Source of the DNA: Labrys sp. WJW | GTDB lineage: Bacteria > Pseudomonadota > Alphaproteobacteria > Rhizobiales > Labraceae | DNA: 64,000 nt | NCBI RefSeq assembly: GCF_001676615.1 | Contig: NZ_LYXZ01000027.1 | Coordinates: forward strand, 124,001-188,000 | Reading direction: 5' to 3' | In this document: one piece after another, positions 9,685 to 18,799 of the stretch | Layout: every line of letters begins with the position of its first letter | Numbering within the stretch: position 1 is the first letter of the stretch | Position numbers and translations under genes: made by a program | Notes under the pieces: generated by a model | The model's input: only the letters and a program-made list of their open reading frames with translations | What the model was told of the DNA's origin: nothing | Databases searched by the model: none

Positions 9685-10269
9685 CGAAATCCCCCAAAAA
9701 AACCGCCCTTTACTCTTATGGGTTTATCTGAAATTTTGCTGTGATATATATGCAACATTGTAGTAAAATTTAGTATAAACTGACTATACAGATCTCTATT
9801 TTGACGTTTACTTTCAAACGCATACACATAATGTCACTATATGACATAAAGTTATTTTTTGCTTTAGGCGGCATTAACCAAGATGGAGGCGGCCGCGAGG
9901 GCGATGATGGCTTGGAAGTTTCGCCCTATTCCGGCTGCCAGCTCCGGGCTGTTGAAGAGAGCCCTCCAAACAGGGCGGCTGTTATCACTCGCATGCCAAA
10001 TGAGAGGATTTTTGAGATGATGCAGAGTGGCTTGTTGGGAAGGAGCGTCCGATTACGCGCCGCTTGGTGAAGCCGGCGATGCTGGACGCGCTCGCAGCTA
10101 GAAAGCCTGGAAAACATCTGGCTCCGCACATCATCATCGGAGCGAATGACTTCTGGCAGACGGGCAAAGTTGGGAATGAAGCCGCAGGTGCCCATCGGGC
10201 ACTCCTGCCATCAACTTCCCCGCAATCCGGAGGTACTTTTTAATTACAGAAAGCAGGCTTGTTTTTTTC
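9685..10269. other. Intergenic region with a transposase scar
   Basis: The first 180 bases are A+T-rich promoter-like DNA upstream of the outer-membrane protein gene. The remainder carries the short IS5-like fragment listed separately and otherwise shows only broken frames. Confidence 0.4.
9864..9944 (-). pseudogene. Possible IS5-type transposase C-terminal scar
   Basis: On the minus strand a short frame reads ELAAGIGRNFQAIIALAAA and ends at a stop at 9864. This resembles the RNF-A-x-L-A-A tail of IS5-group transposases. Upstream sequence is broken by stops. The match is short, so this is tentative. Confidence 0.3.
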
Positions 10270-10986
10270 CTATTCGGCGAAAGTGAAACCCTGCCCGCGG
10301 ATTGCGTGCAAGGGCAGGAGCATGTTGGATTTGTTCGCTCTCCGCCGCAGGCGGCTTACGATAGTGTCAAGATGGGCATAGTTAAAATCATAGATATCCG
10401 CGCCCATGGCTTCGACGAGCGCACGCCGCTCGACGGTGTTACCGCGTTCCCTGAACAGGCATCCCAAGAGAAGCTGTTCGGAGACAGTCAAGCGCAGTCG
10501 GTGGCCCAGGCCGTCAATGAGTGTCCACCCTCCTTCCACCAACGCCCATTGCGGGATTTGAGGAGAAGGCGGCACCTTACGATGCCTGTTGACGCGATTG
10601 TGGACCGCTATCACGGTAGCGGCCAGTTCCCGAACATCGACGGGCTTGACGAGATAGGCATCTGCGCCCTTCTCAAGGCCGGCAACTCGGTCGTCGACAG
10701 ACCCCCGCGCCGTAGCCATGACGATCCCGATCGATTGCGACGCTCGCAAATGGGCCGCTACGGACAGGCCGTCTTCGCCCTTCAGGCCAATGTCGAGGAC
10801 AACGATTCCGGATGGCATGGCAGCATAGGCCCGGTACAAGGCCGCAGCGCTGCCAAACCCATGTACGTTCAAGCCCAGTCTGGATAGGCCGAATACCATC
10901 TCTTCGCGAAAATCCTCATCGTCATCAACAAGATAAACGAGAGGGGCGATCGCAATATTGCCTTGCGTAGTCTCCTGCACGGACAT
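10270..10986 (-). CDS. Orphan OmpR-type response regulator (copy 1)
   Basis: 238 residues from ATG 10986, chosen because it aligns exactly with the start and length of the paralogue at 13720-14436. The receiver domain (1-125) has the acidic triad in YLVDDDEDF, the phospho-acceptor Asp in VVLDIGL and Lys in YLVKPVD. The C-terminal winged helix (about 140-238) ends IRGQGFTF, as in OmpR/PhoB DNA-binding domains. No histidine kinase is nearby. The frame continues upstream to 11076, but that extension is the tail of a dead transposase. About four of five residues match the paralogue. Confidence 0.9.
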   Translation of the reverse strand: MSVQETTQGNIAIAPLVYLVDDDEDFREEMVFGLSRLGLNVHGFGSAAALYRAYAAMPSGIVVLDIGLKGEDGLSVAAHLRASQSIGIVMATARGSVDDRVAGLEKGADAYLVKPVDVRELAATVIAVHNRVNRHRKVPPSPQIPQWALVEGGWTLIDGLGHRLRLTVSEQLLLGCLFRERGNTVERRALVEAMGADIYDFNYAHLDTIVSRLRRRANKSNMLLPLHAIRGQGFTFAE

Positions 10987-11027
10987 CCATCCACCTTCCA
11001 TACGACACCCAACGCCCTCCGTTGGAA

Positions 11028-11130
11028 CGGCACGCAGTTGAAACAAACCGGGCAAATTTGCGGGAAAGCTCTTCACGTCCTTGATGGTTCACACCACCCG
11101 CTCGCCCTGCCCGTTGGTCTGGGGATGGTT
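11028..11130 (-). pseudogene. IS481/IS3-type integrase C-terminal remnant
   Basis: The minus strand reads NHPQTNGQGERVV, stop, TIKDVKSFPANLPGLFQLRA. This matches the HPxTNGQxERxNRTIKD segment of rve-domain transposases, with an in-frame stop in place of the conserved residue after the second V. The frame runs directly into the response-regulator frame, explaining the false N-terminal extension there. Confidence 0.65.
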
Positions 11131-11464
11131 GGGTAACAAGGCCGCCCGCGGTCCGCCTCTCGCTATGCCCGAACAGACTGCGGTCGGGGCCTGCGGAAAT
11201 AGCTGCCGGTCTGTCAGTTGTCTTTGAATGGGGGCGACATACGGATTTTCCATTGCGGGATTGCAGAATTTGATCAGCGCGACCGCGGGTCGAGCTCCAT
11301 TCCACGTTCCGTTTTTATGCCCAGGAGCGAAGCACTGGCGCATCGGATGTTCATCCGATAGACGGCGTTTTTGGTTGAGAATCCGTCGCCTCGTTGTAAT
11401 GATGCAACAGTTGTTTTAGCTGCGGCTGGCCAACAACGATTCTCGTCTCTCTCACTGCTATGCT
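11131..11464. other. Intergenic region upstream of the LuxR gene
   Basis: It lies between the integrase scar and the LuxR regulator. Frames on both strands are short and show no recognisable domain. It probably holds the promoter of the LuxR gene at 11465. Confidence 0.4.
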
Positions 11465-12664
11465 ATGCTGAACTCCACAGACTCCTTTGAAACCCGGGCT
11501 TCGGAAGTAGAAGACCTCCCCTCCATCGACGAGATATCGGCGCTCATCGGCACGATTTATGATTGCGCTCTCGACCCAGGCCTGTGGGAGTCGATGCTGG
11601 CTGGCATCAAACAAATGTTGCGCGCCCACAATGCCTCGCTGACCATGATCGACCTGGTTGGCGGCAGGGCCTCGCTCATCAAGACCATCGGGATCGCCCC
11701 CTATTGGCTGGAGCGCTTTCAGCTCTATGGAGAAGAGATGGCATCCTGGGAGCGCCTGCCGGCCCTCCGCGATATGCCCATCGACGAACCACAGGTGTTT
11801 TCGCGCCATCTCACCGCGGAGATCCAGTCGCAATCACCGATGCTTAAGGAATGGGGCGAGCCACAGGGCATCGTGGATTCGATTGGGTTGACATTGATCA
11901 ACAGCCCGACCCGGCAAGCCCATCTCGGCCTCAACCGCCACAGGGATGCCGGCATCTATACCGACCGCGAGGTAACGATCGGACGAATATTGGTGCCGCA
12001 TATCAGGCGCGCTGTAACGATCAGCGATCTTCTGGATATGAAAACCGTGGAGCAGCAGGCTCTCGGAGCAACACTCGACAGCGTGACCGCCGGCATCGTT
12101 ATCGTTGCGGGCGAAGGGCGCATCATGCACGCTAATGAAACGGCGCAGCGCATGCTCGATGCGGGATCGCCGATCCTGTCTTCCGGCGGATGTCTGGCCA
12201 CGGCCGACTCTCGCATATCTGAAGAACTGCGCAAGGCCATTGCGATGGCCCAGGAAGACGAAACGCAACTTCCGGAGGCAGGGTTGGGTGTGCCTCTCGG
12301 CAAGGCCGACGGGATCGCAGCCATCGCTCATATCCTGCCACTCGCCCGCGGCCAGCGCAGAACAAGGCTCGTGCCCCAGGCAACGGCTGCCGTCTTCGTC
12401 GCACTCGACGCAACCCCGCTGCCGACCGACCTCGGAGCTGTCGCCCGCATGTTCGGATTGACGCCCGCCGAGATACGTCAGCTCGAGCAATTGATAGGGG
12501 GCGCGACACTCCGCAAGGCGGCGGCAGCGCTACAAGTCAGCGAGGCGACCGCCCGGACACATCGCGAGCACATCTTTGCCAAGATGGGTGTATCGCGACA
12601 GAGTGATCTCGTTGCGCTTGTCAGGCGCCTCGTCCCGCCGGTCCGCCGGCCCAACGGCCGATAA
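11465..12664 (+). CDS. LuxR-family transcriptional regulator
   Basis: A 399-residue protein. Residues 1-190 are an uncharacterised N-terminal sensory region. Residues 195-300 resemble a PAS fold (LGATLDSVTAGIVIVAGEGR, then MHANETAQRML). The C-terminal 65 residues are a LuxR helix-turn-helix: FGLTPAEIRQLEQLIGG, AALQVSEATARTHREHIFAK, GVSRQSDLVALV. This layout is common among alphaproteobacterial LuxR regulators that sense unknown small molecules; it lacks an autoinducer-binding domain. It sits alone between two IS scars and the duplicated response regulators, with no evident target operon beside it. Confidence 0.88.
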   Translation: MLNSTDSFETRASEVEDLPSIDEISALIGTIYDCALDPGLWESMLAGIKQMLRAHNASLTMIDLVGGRASLIKTIGIAPYWLERFQLYGEEMASWERLPALRDMPIDEPQVFSRHLTAEIQSQSPMLKEWGEPQGIVDSIGLTLINSPTRQAHLGLNRHRDAGIYTDREVTIGRILVPHIRRAVTISDLLDMKTVEQQALGATLDSVTAGIVIVAGEGRIMHANETAQRMLDAGSPILSSGGCLATADSRISEELRKAIAMAQEDETQLPEAGLGVPLGKADGIAAIAHILPLARGQRRTRLVPQATAAVFVALDATPLPTDLGAVARMFGLTPAEIRQLEQLIGGATLRKAAAALQVSEATARTHREHIFAKMGVSRQSDLVALVRRLVPPVRRPNGR

Positions 12665-12818
12665 CATCAAGGGGAAAGCAGAGCGCCCGCCCATGCGCGG
12701 TGACGCTCTATCGCCTGCTGCAGGTTTCGTGGACACCGAGATTTGGCGGGCGGTCTCCAAGCGCGACACCATCAGATGGCCGAGCCAGACAGGTAGTGGC
12801 CGGGTGTGGCCCCGCCTT

Positions 12819-13510
12819 TCAGGCGGCGACTGCTTCGAATTGATCCTTGAGCCGAAGGGGGGATCGAAGGCAACGCAGCCCTGCCGCCTTTGCATCACAC
12901 GAACCACTTCGCCCCCGCCCAAAGTCGTGACCGCCGCGCCCAATGATTTGGGGGGCCCAGCATCGCTTAGACATGCCATTTGATACATCGATCAGCCTGT
13001 TCAACGCGGTTGTTGAGATCTCGGCTCTGGTGAATGCGAGTCGGTTCCGGGGGTCTCCCGGATCTACCCTGCAGGCGGTTCTCCGTCTGGCTTCCGTCAA
13101 TGACAAAGCGATCAGGTCGGCCATGGCGGCTCAAGGCCGTTCGCAAGAAACATTTGGCGGCTGGCAGGCCGCGATGCTCGCTGAACCAGAATTCGACTGT
13201 ATCGCCGCCTGCGTCGATCGCTCGATAGAATATATCGAACGAGGCCGCGGACCTTGATGTAGGTCTTGCTACTCCGCGCTACCCTGCGGGTCATCCATAT
13301 GCCATTTGGCTCTGACAGCGTGCTTGTGCCGGTCGAGGCGCTCCAGCAACAATGGCGAAAAGTGAATGACCCAGCGATGGATCGTCGAATTGTCGATGGC
13401 CTTTTGGCCATCATTTCCTTCAGATCCCGCAAACTCAACCCGTAGGCCAGATACCAACGTACGCAAGTCAGGAGCACCGGTCGGTCGAAATGACGGCCTT
13501 TCAACCTCAT
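12819..13510 (-). pseudogene. IS6-family transposase, multiply frameshifted
   Basis: Almost the full length of an IS6 transposase can be pieced together on the minus strand by switching frames. It begins MRLKGRHFDRPVLLTC and VRWYLAYGLSLRDLKEMMA (13510 to about 13400). It continues in a second frame with TIHRWVIHFSPLLLERLDR and RAKWHMD (13466-13269), returns with TYIKVRGLVRY, then LEPPWPT near 13112, and ends LKDQFEAVAA at 12819. The DDE transposase is therefore dead. It lies between the LuxR gene and response-regulator copy 2. I could not define terminal inverted repeats. Confidence 0.85.
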
Positions 13511-13719
13511 GAAATACGCTTCTCAGATGAAGACGCTTTCATATCAGGCCTACATTCCCAGAAAATCTAAAACACAATCAATTTTATTTGAAAAACCCTC
13601 GCAATACATATGTATTTCAGATTCTTATTCTCCGTTTTTATTGATAGATATATTTATATTTCATAATATATAAGATTTTTTTAGAATTCAAGTTTACATA
13701 ATGGAGATACACACGCTCT
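13511..13719. other. A+T-rich spacer
   Basis: Bases 13560-13700 are strikingly A+T-rich compared with their surroundings. They separate the dead IS6 transposase from the end of response-regulator copy 2. No gene is seen. Confidence 0.4.
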
Positions 13720-14436
13720 CTATTCGGGAAAAGTAAAACCAAGCCCGCGAATAGCATGCAAGGGCAGAAGCATGTTGGATTTTCTAGCCCTCCGGCGCAG
13801 GCGACTTACGATGGTATCAAGGTGGGCATAGTTGAAGTTGTAGGCATCCTCACCCATGATTGCGGCGAGCACGCTGCGCTCGACGGTGTTGCCGCGCTCC
13901 TTGAACAAACATCCCAAGAGGCGCTGCTCGGAGACGGTCAGGCGCAGGCGGTTGCCCAGGCCGTCAATGATTGCCCAGCCCCCTTCCACCAGAGCCCATT
14001 GCGGAGCTTGAGGGGGAGCCGGCGCCTCACGGTACCAGTTGACGCGATTTTGGACTGCCACAATCGTGGCAGCCAGTTCCCGAACATCGATGGGCTTCAC
14101 CAGATAGACATCCGCGCCCTTCTCAAGGCCGGCAACCCGGTCGTCGACAGCCCCTCGGGCCGTAGCCATGATGATCCCGATCGGCTGCGATGCCCGCAAA
14201 TGGGCCGCTATGGACAGGCCATCTTCGCCCTCCAGGCCAATGTCGAGGACAACGATTTCAGGAGGCATCACGGCATAGGCCCGGTACAGGGCCGCGGCGC
14301 TGTCAAATCCATATGCGTTCAAGCCCAGTCTGGACAGGCCCGACACCATTTCTTCGCGAAAATCCTCATCGTCATCAACAAGATAAACGAGAGGAGCGCT
14401 CGCGACGTCACCCTGATTAGTCTCTCTTGCGAACAT
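13720..14436 (-). CDS. Orphan OmpR-type response regulator (copy 2)
   Basis: A 238-residue paralogue of the regulator at 10270-10986, with the same length and domain order. The receiver has VDDDEDFREEM, phospho-Asp in VVLDIGLEGEDGLS and Lys in YLVKPID. The winged helix carries TVSEQRLLGCLF, LDTIVSRLRRRARKS and IRGLGFTFPE. No kinase gene lies beside it. Differences cluster in the linker (NWYREAPAPPQAP against NRHRKVPPSPQIP) and in the first helix of the effector domain, so the copies may bind different sites. ATG at 14436 is the natural start. Confidence 0.92.
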   Translation of the reverse strand: MFARETNQGDVASAPLVYLVDDDEDFREEMVSGLSRLGLNAYGFDSAAALYRAYAVMPPEIVVLDIGLEGEDGLSIAAHLRASQPIGIIMATARGAVDDRVAGLEKGADVYLVKPIDVRELAATIVAVQNRVNWYREAPAPPQAPQWALVEGGWAIIDGLGNRLRLTVSEQRLLGCLFKERGNTVERSVLAAIMGEDAYNFNYAHLDTIVSRLRRRARKSNMLLPLHAIRGLGFTFPE

Positions 14437-14597
14437 CGACGTCCCCCGATGTTGGAATTATTCAGCCTTATCGTTATGAATACACTCTACGTTTGCCGCA
14501 TATGTCCGGCGATATTATCGTTTTCTTACTCGCCAAGGATTTCTGACATTCAAGACACTCTGATTGTCTTGACGCCTTCCAAACGCGGCGCTTGTTA

Positions 14598-15890
14598 TTA
14601 GTGCCGCTGATACGACGAACGTTCGCGCCACCAATCCTGCGTCTGCAGTTTCCAATAGGTGAGCTGCGCAACCGACAGGCCCGCCAGACCGCCGGCCCAA
14701 ACCAGACCGAAAGGCGCGAACAGCATGTACCGATCGGATTGCCCGAGGATGGCTTCCGCGATGACCTTGCCGCCAATTGCCGTGGTGTTCAGGCCGTGGC
14801 CGCCAAATGCGGTGCAATACCAGACCCCCGCCTGCAATCGGCCGATCTGAGGCATGAGATGCCTCGCATAGGACATCAGCCCCGACCAGGACGTTTCAAT
14901 TCTGAGATCGGCAAGTTGCGGATAGGTATTGGTCATCTCACGACGCAACTGGGTCGCCAATGCAGCGGGTGAAGCAACCCTGGTGGTGATCCGGCCGCCC
15001 CATAACAAGCGCTTCCCGCCGTCCACCACGCGGTAGTAATCACCGGCTCGCCTGCTATCGAGAACTGCGTCAGTAGTCGTTATCGCGTTAGCAATGAGGT
15101 CCGGCTGCTCTTCGGAAAGCATCACATAGGTGGCGATCGGCAGATAGGCGCGCTTCAACTGTGGAACCAGTTCCGTTGTGTAGCCCCCGGTCGCGATCAC
15201 GACATGCCGCGCCTTGACCTGGCCGTTGACGGTGCGAAGTGTTTTTTCTGGCCCAGACAGGTCGGCGGATATTGCACTGCTGGATTCGAACACCTTCCCG
15301 CCTAGGCGCTCGATTTCTCGAGCGATCGCGCGCAGATAGTTCAACGGGTGCATGTGAAAGGCCCGTGGGTCGCGCAAAGCCTGAAAGTAACGATTCGAAC
15401 GAAGAGCACTTCGCACTTCATCCGGCTGCATATATTCGACGGAATAGTCGAACTCCCGTTGGAGCTGTTCGGCCTGGGCCCTCAATTCATCGCCATTTTC
15501 ATGGCGCGAAACGCTCATTATTCCATGGATGGGGGCGGCCGAGGCGATGTTCAAATCGTTGATCGTATCGCGGACGAACTTCATGCCTTCGATCGACAAC
15601 CTATGCAACGCGCGTGCCTTGTTCTCTCCCACAGCGCGTTCAATGGCAGCCTGTTCATTCGCATAGCCTGGAAAGACGAAGCCGCCATTGCGACCCGAGG
15701 CGCCCCAGCCGATGCGTTGCGCCTCCAATACGGACACGGACTGCCCGCTGCGCGCCAACTGTAGCGCGACGGTCAGGCCGGCAAGTCCTCCCCCAACGAT
15801 GCAGGTATCGCACTCGACGCTCTCACGCAGAGCAGGAAATGGCAGATCCTCAGTGAGAGTTTGCCTATAGAATGTGTCGATATAACCCAT
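14598..15890 (-). CDS. PuuB-like FAD-dependent amine/amino-acid oxidase
   Basis: 430 residues from ATG 15890 (GGAAGG ribosome site), close to the 426 of E. coli gamma-glutamylputrescine oxidoreductase. The FAD-binding start is CDTCIVGGGLAGLTVALQLA, followed by the DAO-family motif GASGRNGGFV. Later blocks match PuuB in order: HMHPLNYLRAIA, VIATGGYTTELVPQLKRA, YYRVVDGGKRLLWGG, SWSGLMSYARHLMPQIGRL and FGGHGLNTTAIGGKVIAEA. It should oxidise an amine to an aldehyde plus ammonia in the cytoplasm. It is followed on the same strand, 207 bases away, by the stress protein/permease pair, which may import its substrate. The frame is open upstream to 16085 without family similarity. Confidence 0.85.
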   Translation of the reverse strand: MGYIDTFYRQTLTEDLPFPALRESVECDTCIVGGGLAGLTVALQLARSGQSVSVLEAQRIGWGASGRNGGFVFPGYANEQAAIERAVGENKARALHRLSIEGMKFVRDTINDLNIASAAPIHGIMSVSRHENGDELRAQAEQLQREFDYSVEYMQPDEVRSALRSNRYFQALRDPRAFHMHPLNYLRAIAREIERLGGKVFESSSAISADLSGPEKTLRTVNGQVKARHVVIATGGYTTELVPQLKRAYLPIATYVMLSEEQPDLIANAITTTDAVLDSRRAGDYYRVVDGGKRLLWGGRITTRVASPAALATQLRREMTNTYPQLADLRIETSWSGLMSYARHLMPQIGRLQAGVWYCTAFGGHGLNTTAIGGKVIAEAILGQSDRYMLFAPFGLVWAGGLAGLSVAQLTYWKLQTQDWWRERSSYQRH

Positions 15891-16097
15891 TTTCCAGGCC
15901 TTCCTATCAAGTTTGTAGCGGCGACAGGCACTGGGCTCCGAAGTCGAGCCGGCCGGGATAATCTTCCTGTCGAACACATCGGACCCGCCATTTCTGCGCA
16001 GGCGATACGATTGGTTTGAATGAGTATGCCGTGGGGACGCAGAGGAGATTGGCCTTCTGCATCCCCACAAGTACCCTGCAAGCACTCGCGACGACGG

Positions 16098-16979
16098 CTA
16101 GCTGCCGTGCCGCGGCATGATCAGGCAGGGTACCGGCGAGTTCTGGGCGATCTTGCCGGATTTCGAGCCGAGAAAGACCCGCGCAATCGGCCCGAGGCTG
16201 CTCGAACCGATCACCAGGATCTCGGCGCTGGCCCAGAGCAGGGAGTCAAACGCCGACTTCCAGGTCTTGCCGTCACCGATCTCGCTGGTGAGCTGGATCG
16301 CGCCGTCCCAATCCGCCGTCATCTCGTCGAGCGTCACCTGGGCCTGCTCGCGCATGGTGTTGGCGACCATGTTTTCGGCATCGTATCCCGCCCCGGTGGG
16401 GTACATCTGCTTGTCACGCACAATCAGGGTGACGAGCCTGAGCGGCACCTCGAAAATACCGCACAGCTCGGCGCTTTTTCGCACCACGACCGCCGAGGCA
16501 GGCGAAGGCGAGAAGGCGCAACTGATACGCCTGACGACACTCCTGGGATCGGGTAGATAGCCGCGGGGCGCGATGGCAATCGGCAGATCGGCCGAATGCA
16601 GCAGCCCCGTCGCCACGCTCCCCTCGGCGAAGCGCCCGGGCGGCGCCGAGCGGGACGAGCCCACGACGATGCAATCGGCGCCCATGTCCTGGGCGGCCCG
16701 CAGCAGCCCGTCACGCGCGGACTTGGCGGGAACCGCGATGAAATCGGCATCGACATCGCTCGATATCGATGCCTTTGCCTTTGCGAGCGACTTCTGCGCG
16801 TTCTGCAGGACAAACTGCGCATATTCGGCGTCGACCCGCGCCAGGGAGGGCGGCCCCCATGTCTCGGGCACCACGGTGACCACCGTGAGTGAACCTTCGC
16901 TCGAGCGCGCCAGGAGGGAACCGAGCGCCAGTGCTTCACGACCGCCCTGATCGGGCGACAATCCCACGATGTACCTCAT
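16098..16979 (-). CDS. Tandem universal stress protein (UspA family)
   Basis: A 293-residue protein made of two UspA domains. The first ends with the nucleotide-binding motif VVGSSRSAPPGRFAEGSVA, and the second has VIGSSSLGPIARVFLGSKSG followed by NSPVPCLIMPRHG. Both keep the G-x2-G-x9-G(S/T) pattern, so ATP binding is likely. The ATG overlaps the permease stop (ATGA), which indicates translational coupling. USP genes fused or coupled to APC permeases are thought to modulate transport; that is inference here. Confidence 0.9.
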   Translation of the reverse strand: MRYIVGLSPDQGGREALALGSLLARSSEGSLTVVTVVPETWGPPSLARVDAEYAQFVLQNAQKSLAKAKASISSDVDADFIAVPAKSARDGLLRAAQDMGADCIVVGSSRSAPPGRFAEGSVATGLLHSADLPIAIAPRGYLPDPRSVVRRISCAFSPSPASAVVVRKSAELCGIFEVPLRLVTLIVRDKQMYPTGAGYDAENMVANTMREQAQVTLDEMTADWDGAIQLTSEIGDGKTWKSAFDSLLWASAEILVIGSSSLGPIARVFLGSKSGKIAQNSPVPCLIMPRHGS

Positions 16980-18469
16980 TCCGCAGCCTCTGGCGCCATG
17001 GCTTCAAGCCTGGAGCGCCGCATGGAGTAGCCAAAGTAGACCAACGCTGCGAGCACCAGCCAGGCGCCCGTCACGGCGAAAACCGTCCAATGCAGCTGGA
17101 AGATCAGATAGAGGCAGCTCGCGATGCTCAGGATCGGCAGGACCGGGAAGAAGGGAACGGTGAAACCCCGCGGCATGTCCGGGCGCTTGTAGCGCAGGAT
17201 GATCACACCGGCCGAAACGACCATGAACGCCGAAAGCGTGCCCATGCTGGTCAGGTCCCAGAGCATGTCGGACGGCACGAAGGCGGCGATCAGCGCGACG
17301 AAGATCGACACAAGGATCGTGCAGGCCACGGGTGTCATCGAACGCGGATCGACCCGATGCAGAATCGGCGGCAGCAGCCCGTCGCGCGAGATGGCAAATA
17401 GGATTCTGGTCTGCCCGTAGAGCGAGATCAGCGTGACGCTGAAGATCGAGATCACCGCGCCGGCTGCCAGGATATTGGCCGGCCAGGCAGCGCCGGTGAT
17501 GTTCTGCAGGATGGTCGCCAGCCCGGCTTCCTGGCCCGCGAAATCATCGGGCTTCTGTACGCCGAGACCGGAAAGCGCCACGAGAATGTAGAAGCCCGTC
17601 ACGATGACGAGGGCGATGATGATGGCAAGCGGCAGGTTGCGCTTGGGATTGACGACCTCCTCGCCCGCCGTCGACACGGCATCGAGACCGACGAAGGTGA
17701 AGAAGATCGAGCCTGCCGCAGCCCCGATCCCGACCCATCCGTGGGGCGCGAACGGGGTGAGGTTCTCCGCATTGAATGCGCTACCCGCGATCAGGATGAA
17801 CATCGTCAGAACGGCGAGCTTGATCAGCACCATGATGGTGTTCGCCGTTGCCGATTCCTTGGATCCGCGCAGCAGGAGGATGCAGCAAAGGCCGATCAGG
17901 ATCACAGCCGGCAGGTTGATCACACCTGAACCCTCGCCACCGAACTTCATGGCGTAGGCACTGCCTCCACTCGGGTCGATGGTGATAGGAGCGTGTGTCA
18001 ACCAATGAGGAAGGCCGAATCCGAAGAGATTCTCGATGAGTTTTTCGACATATTCGCTCCAGCCCACCGCGACCGCCGCGCCGGAAATGCCGTATTCCAG
18101 CACGAGGCACGAGGCCACGAAGAAGGCGACGCCCTCGCCCAGCGTGGCATAGGCGTAGGAATAGGAGGATCCCGAAACCGGGATCATTGAGCTCATCTCT
18201 GCATAGCACAGCGCCGTCAAACCGGCCGCTATGCCCGCGATCACGAATGCGACGATGACTGCAGGACCCGCCTTGGGCACCTGTTGGCTCAGCACAAAGA
18301 AAATACCGGTACCGATAGTGGCGCCGACACCAAACATCACAAGCTGGAATAAGGTGATTGACCGACCAAGTGTAGCGTGGTCACCGCCGCCTCCCGATGA
18401 GTCAGAGATCAGCCGTTCTATGGGTTTTTTTCTCAGCAGACGATTAGATAAAGACTGTGTATTTTCCAT
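16976..18469 (-). CDS. APC-superfamily amino-acid permease (cationic amino-acid transporter-like)
   Basis: A 497-residue inner-membrane protein with about 12-14 hydrophobic segments. The first carries the APC signature VGATIGTGIFFVLSQQVPKA; GYEY-type contacts and the FVGLDAVSTAGEEVVNPKRN block near residue 270 match the CAT/YhdG branch. It should import an amino acid or amine by proton or exchange coupling. It is the first gene of a pair with the UspA gene and may feed the PuuB-like oxidase downstream. It is divergent from a TetR regulator with palindromic sites between them. Confidence 0.9.
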   Translation of the reverse strand: MENTQSLSNRLLRKKPIERLISDSSGGGGDHATLGRSITLFQLVMFGVGATIGTGIFFVLSQQVPKAGPAVIVAFVIAGIAAGLTALCYAEMSSMIPVSGSSYSYAYATLGEGVAFFVASCLVLEYGISGAAVAVGWSEYVEKLIENLFGFGLPHWLTHAPITIDPSGGSAYAMKFGGEGSGVINLPAVILIGLCCILLLRGSKESATANTIMVLIKLAVLTMFILIAGSAFNAENLTPFAPHGWVGIGAAAGSIFFTFVGLDAVSTAGEEVVNPKRNLPLAIIIALVIVTGFYILVALSGLGVQKPDDFAGQEAGLATILQNITGAAWPANILAAGAVISIFSVTLISLYGQTRILFAISRDGLLPPILHRVDPRSMTPVACTILVSIFVALIAAFVPSDMLWDLTSMGTLSAFMVVSAGVIILRYKRPDMPRGFTVPFFPVLPILSIASCLYLIFQLHWTVFAVTGAWLVLAALVYFGYSMRRSRLEAMAPEAAE

Positions 18470-18799
18470 GTAATTCCCCTTTTTATTTTATTATATGTGG
18501 ACTCTTGGCTTCTTATTTATTTTTGTAAGTGGTATTTTTATTTATTTGAACAAGCCTCTCCATTTTCGGAAGCAGATGCATCCAAACTTCAATAGGCTTG
18601 TTCCGATTGTCAGGAAGCCTTAGCCATCAGTCATACGAGAGGATCGAGCGCCTCGTAATTGACTGGGGCCTTTTGGCTGCGCATGAACTTTTGATCGGAT
18701 ATACCGGTGTTGCTATAAAGGGATTATGCATCCATATAATTATTATGCAAGCGCATAATTAGCGAATTTGGTCTCATGCGCTTTGGAAAAGAGAGGTTA
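18470..18799. promoter_or_regulatory. Divergent promoter region, permease / TetR regulator
   Basis: This 330-base region separates the divergent permease and TetR genes. It is A+T-rich at both ends. The half nearest the TetR gene holds the two tandem palindromes listed separately; the rest shows no gene. Confidence 0.6.
18723..18759. promoter_or_regulatory. Two tandem 18-bp operator-like palindromes (candidate TetR sites)
   Basis: Bases 18742-18759 read ATTATGC-AAGC-GCATAAT, a perfect 7-bp inverted repeat. Bases 18723-18740 read ATTATGCATCCATATAAT, with 5-bp arms and the same outer sequence. The two sites start exactly 19 bases apart. Position 41 bases before the TetR start suggests autoregulation and control of the divergent permease. 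Confidence 0.6.
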
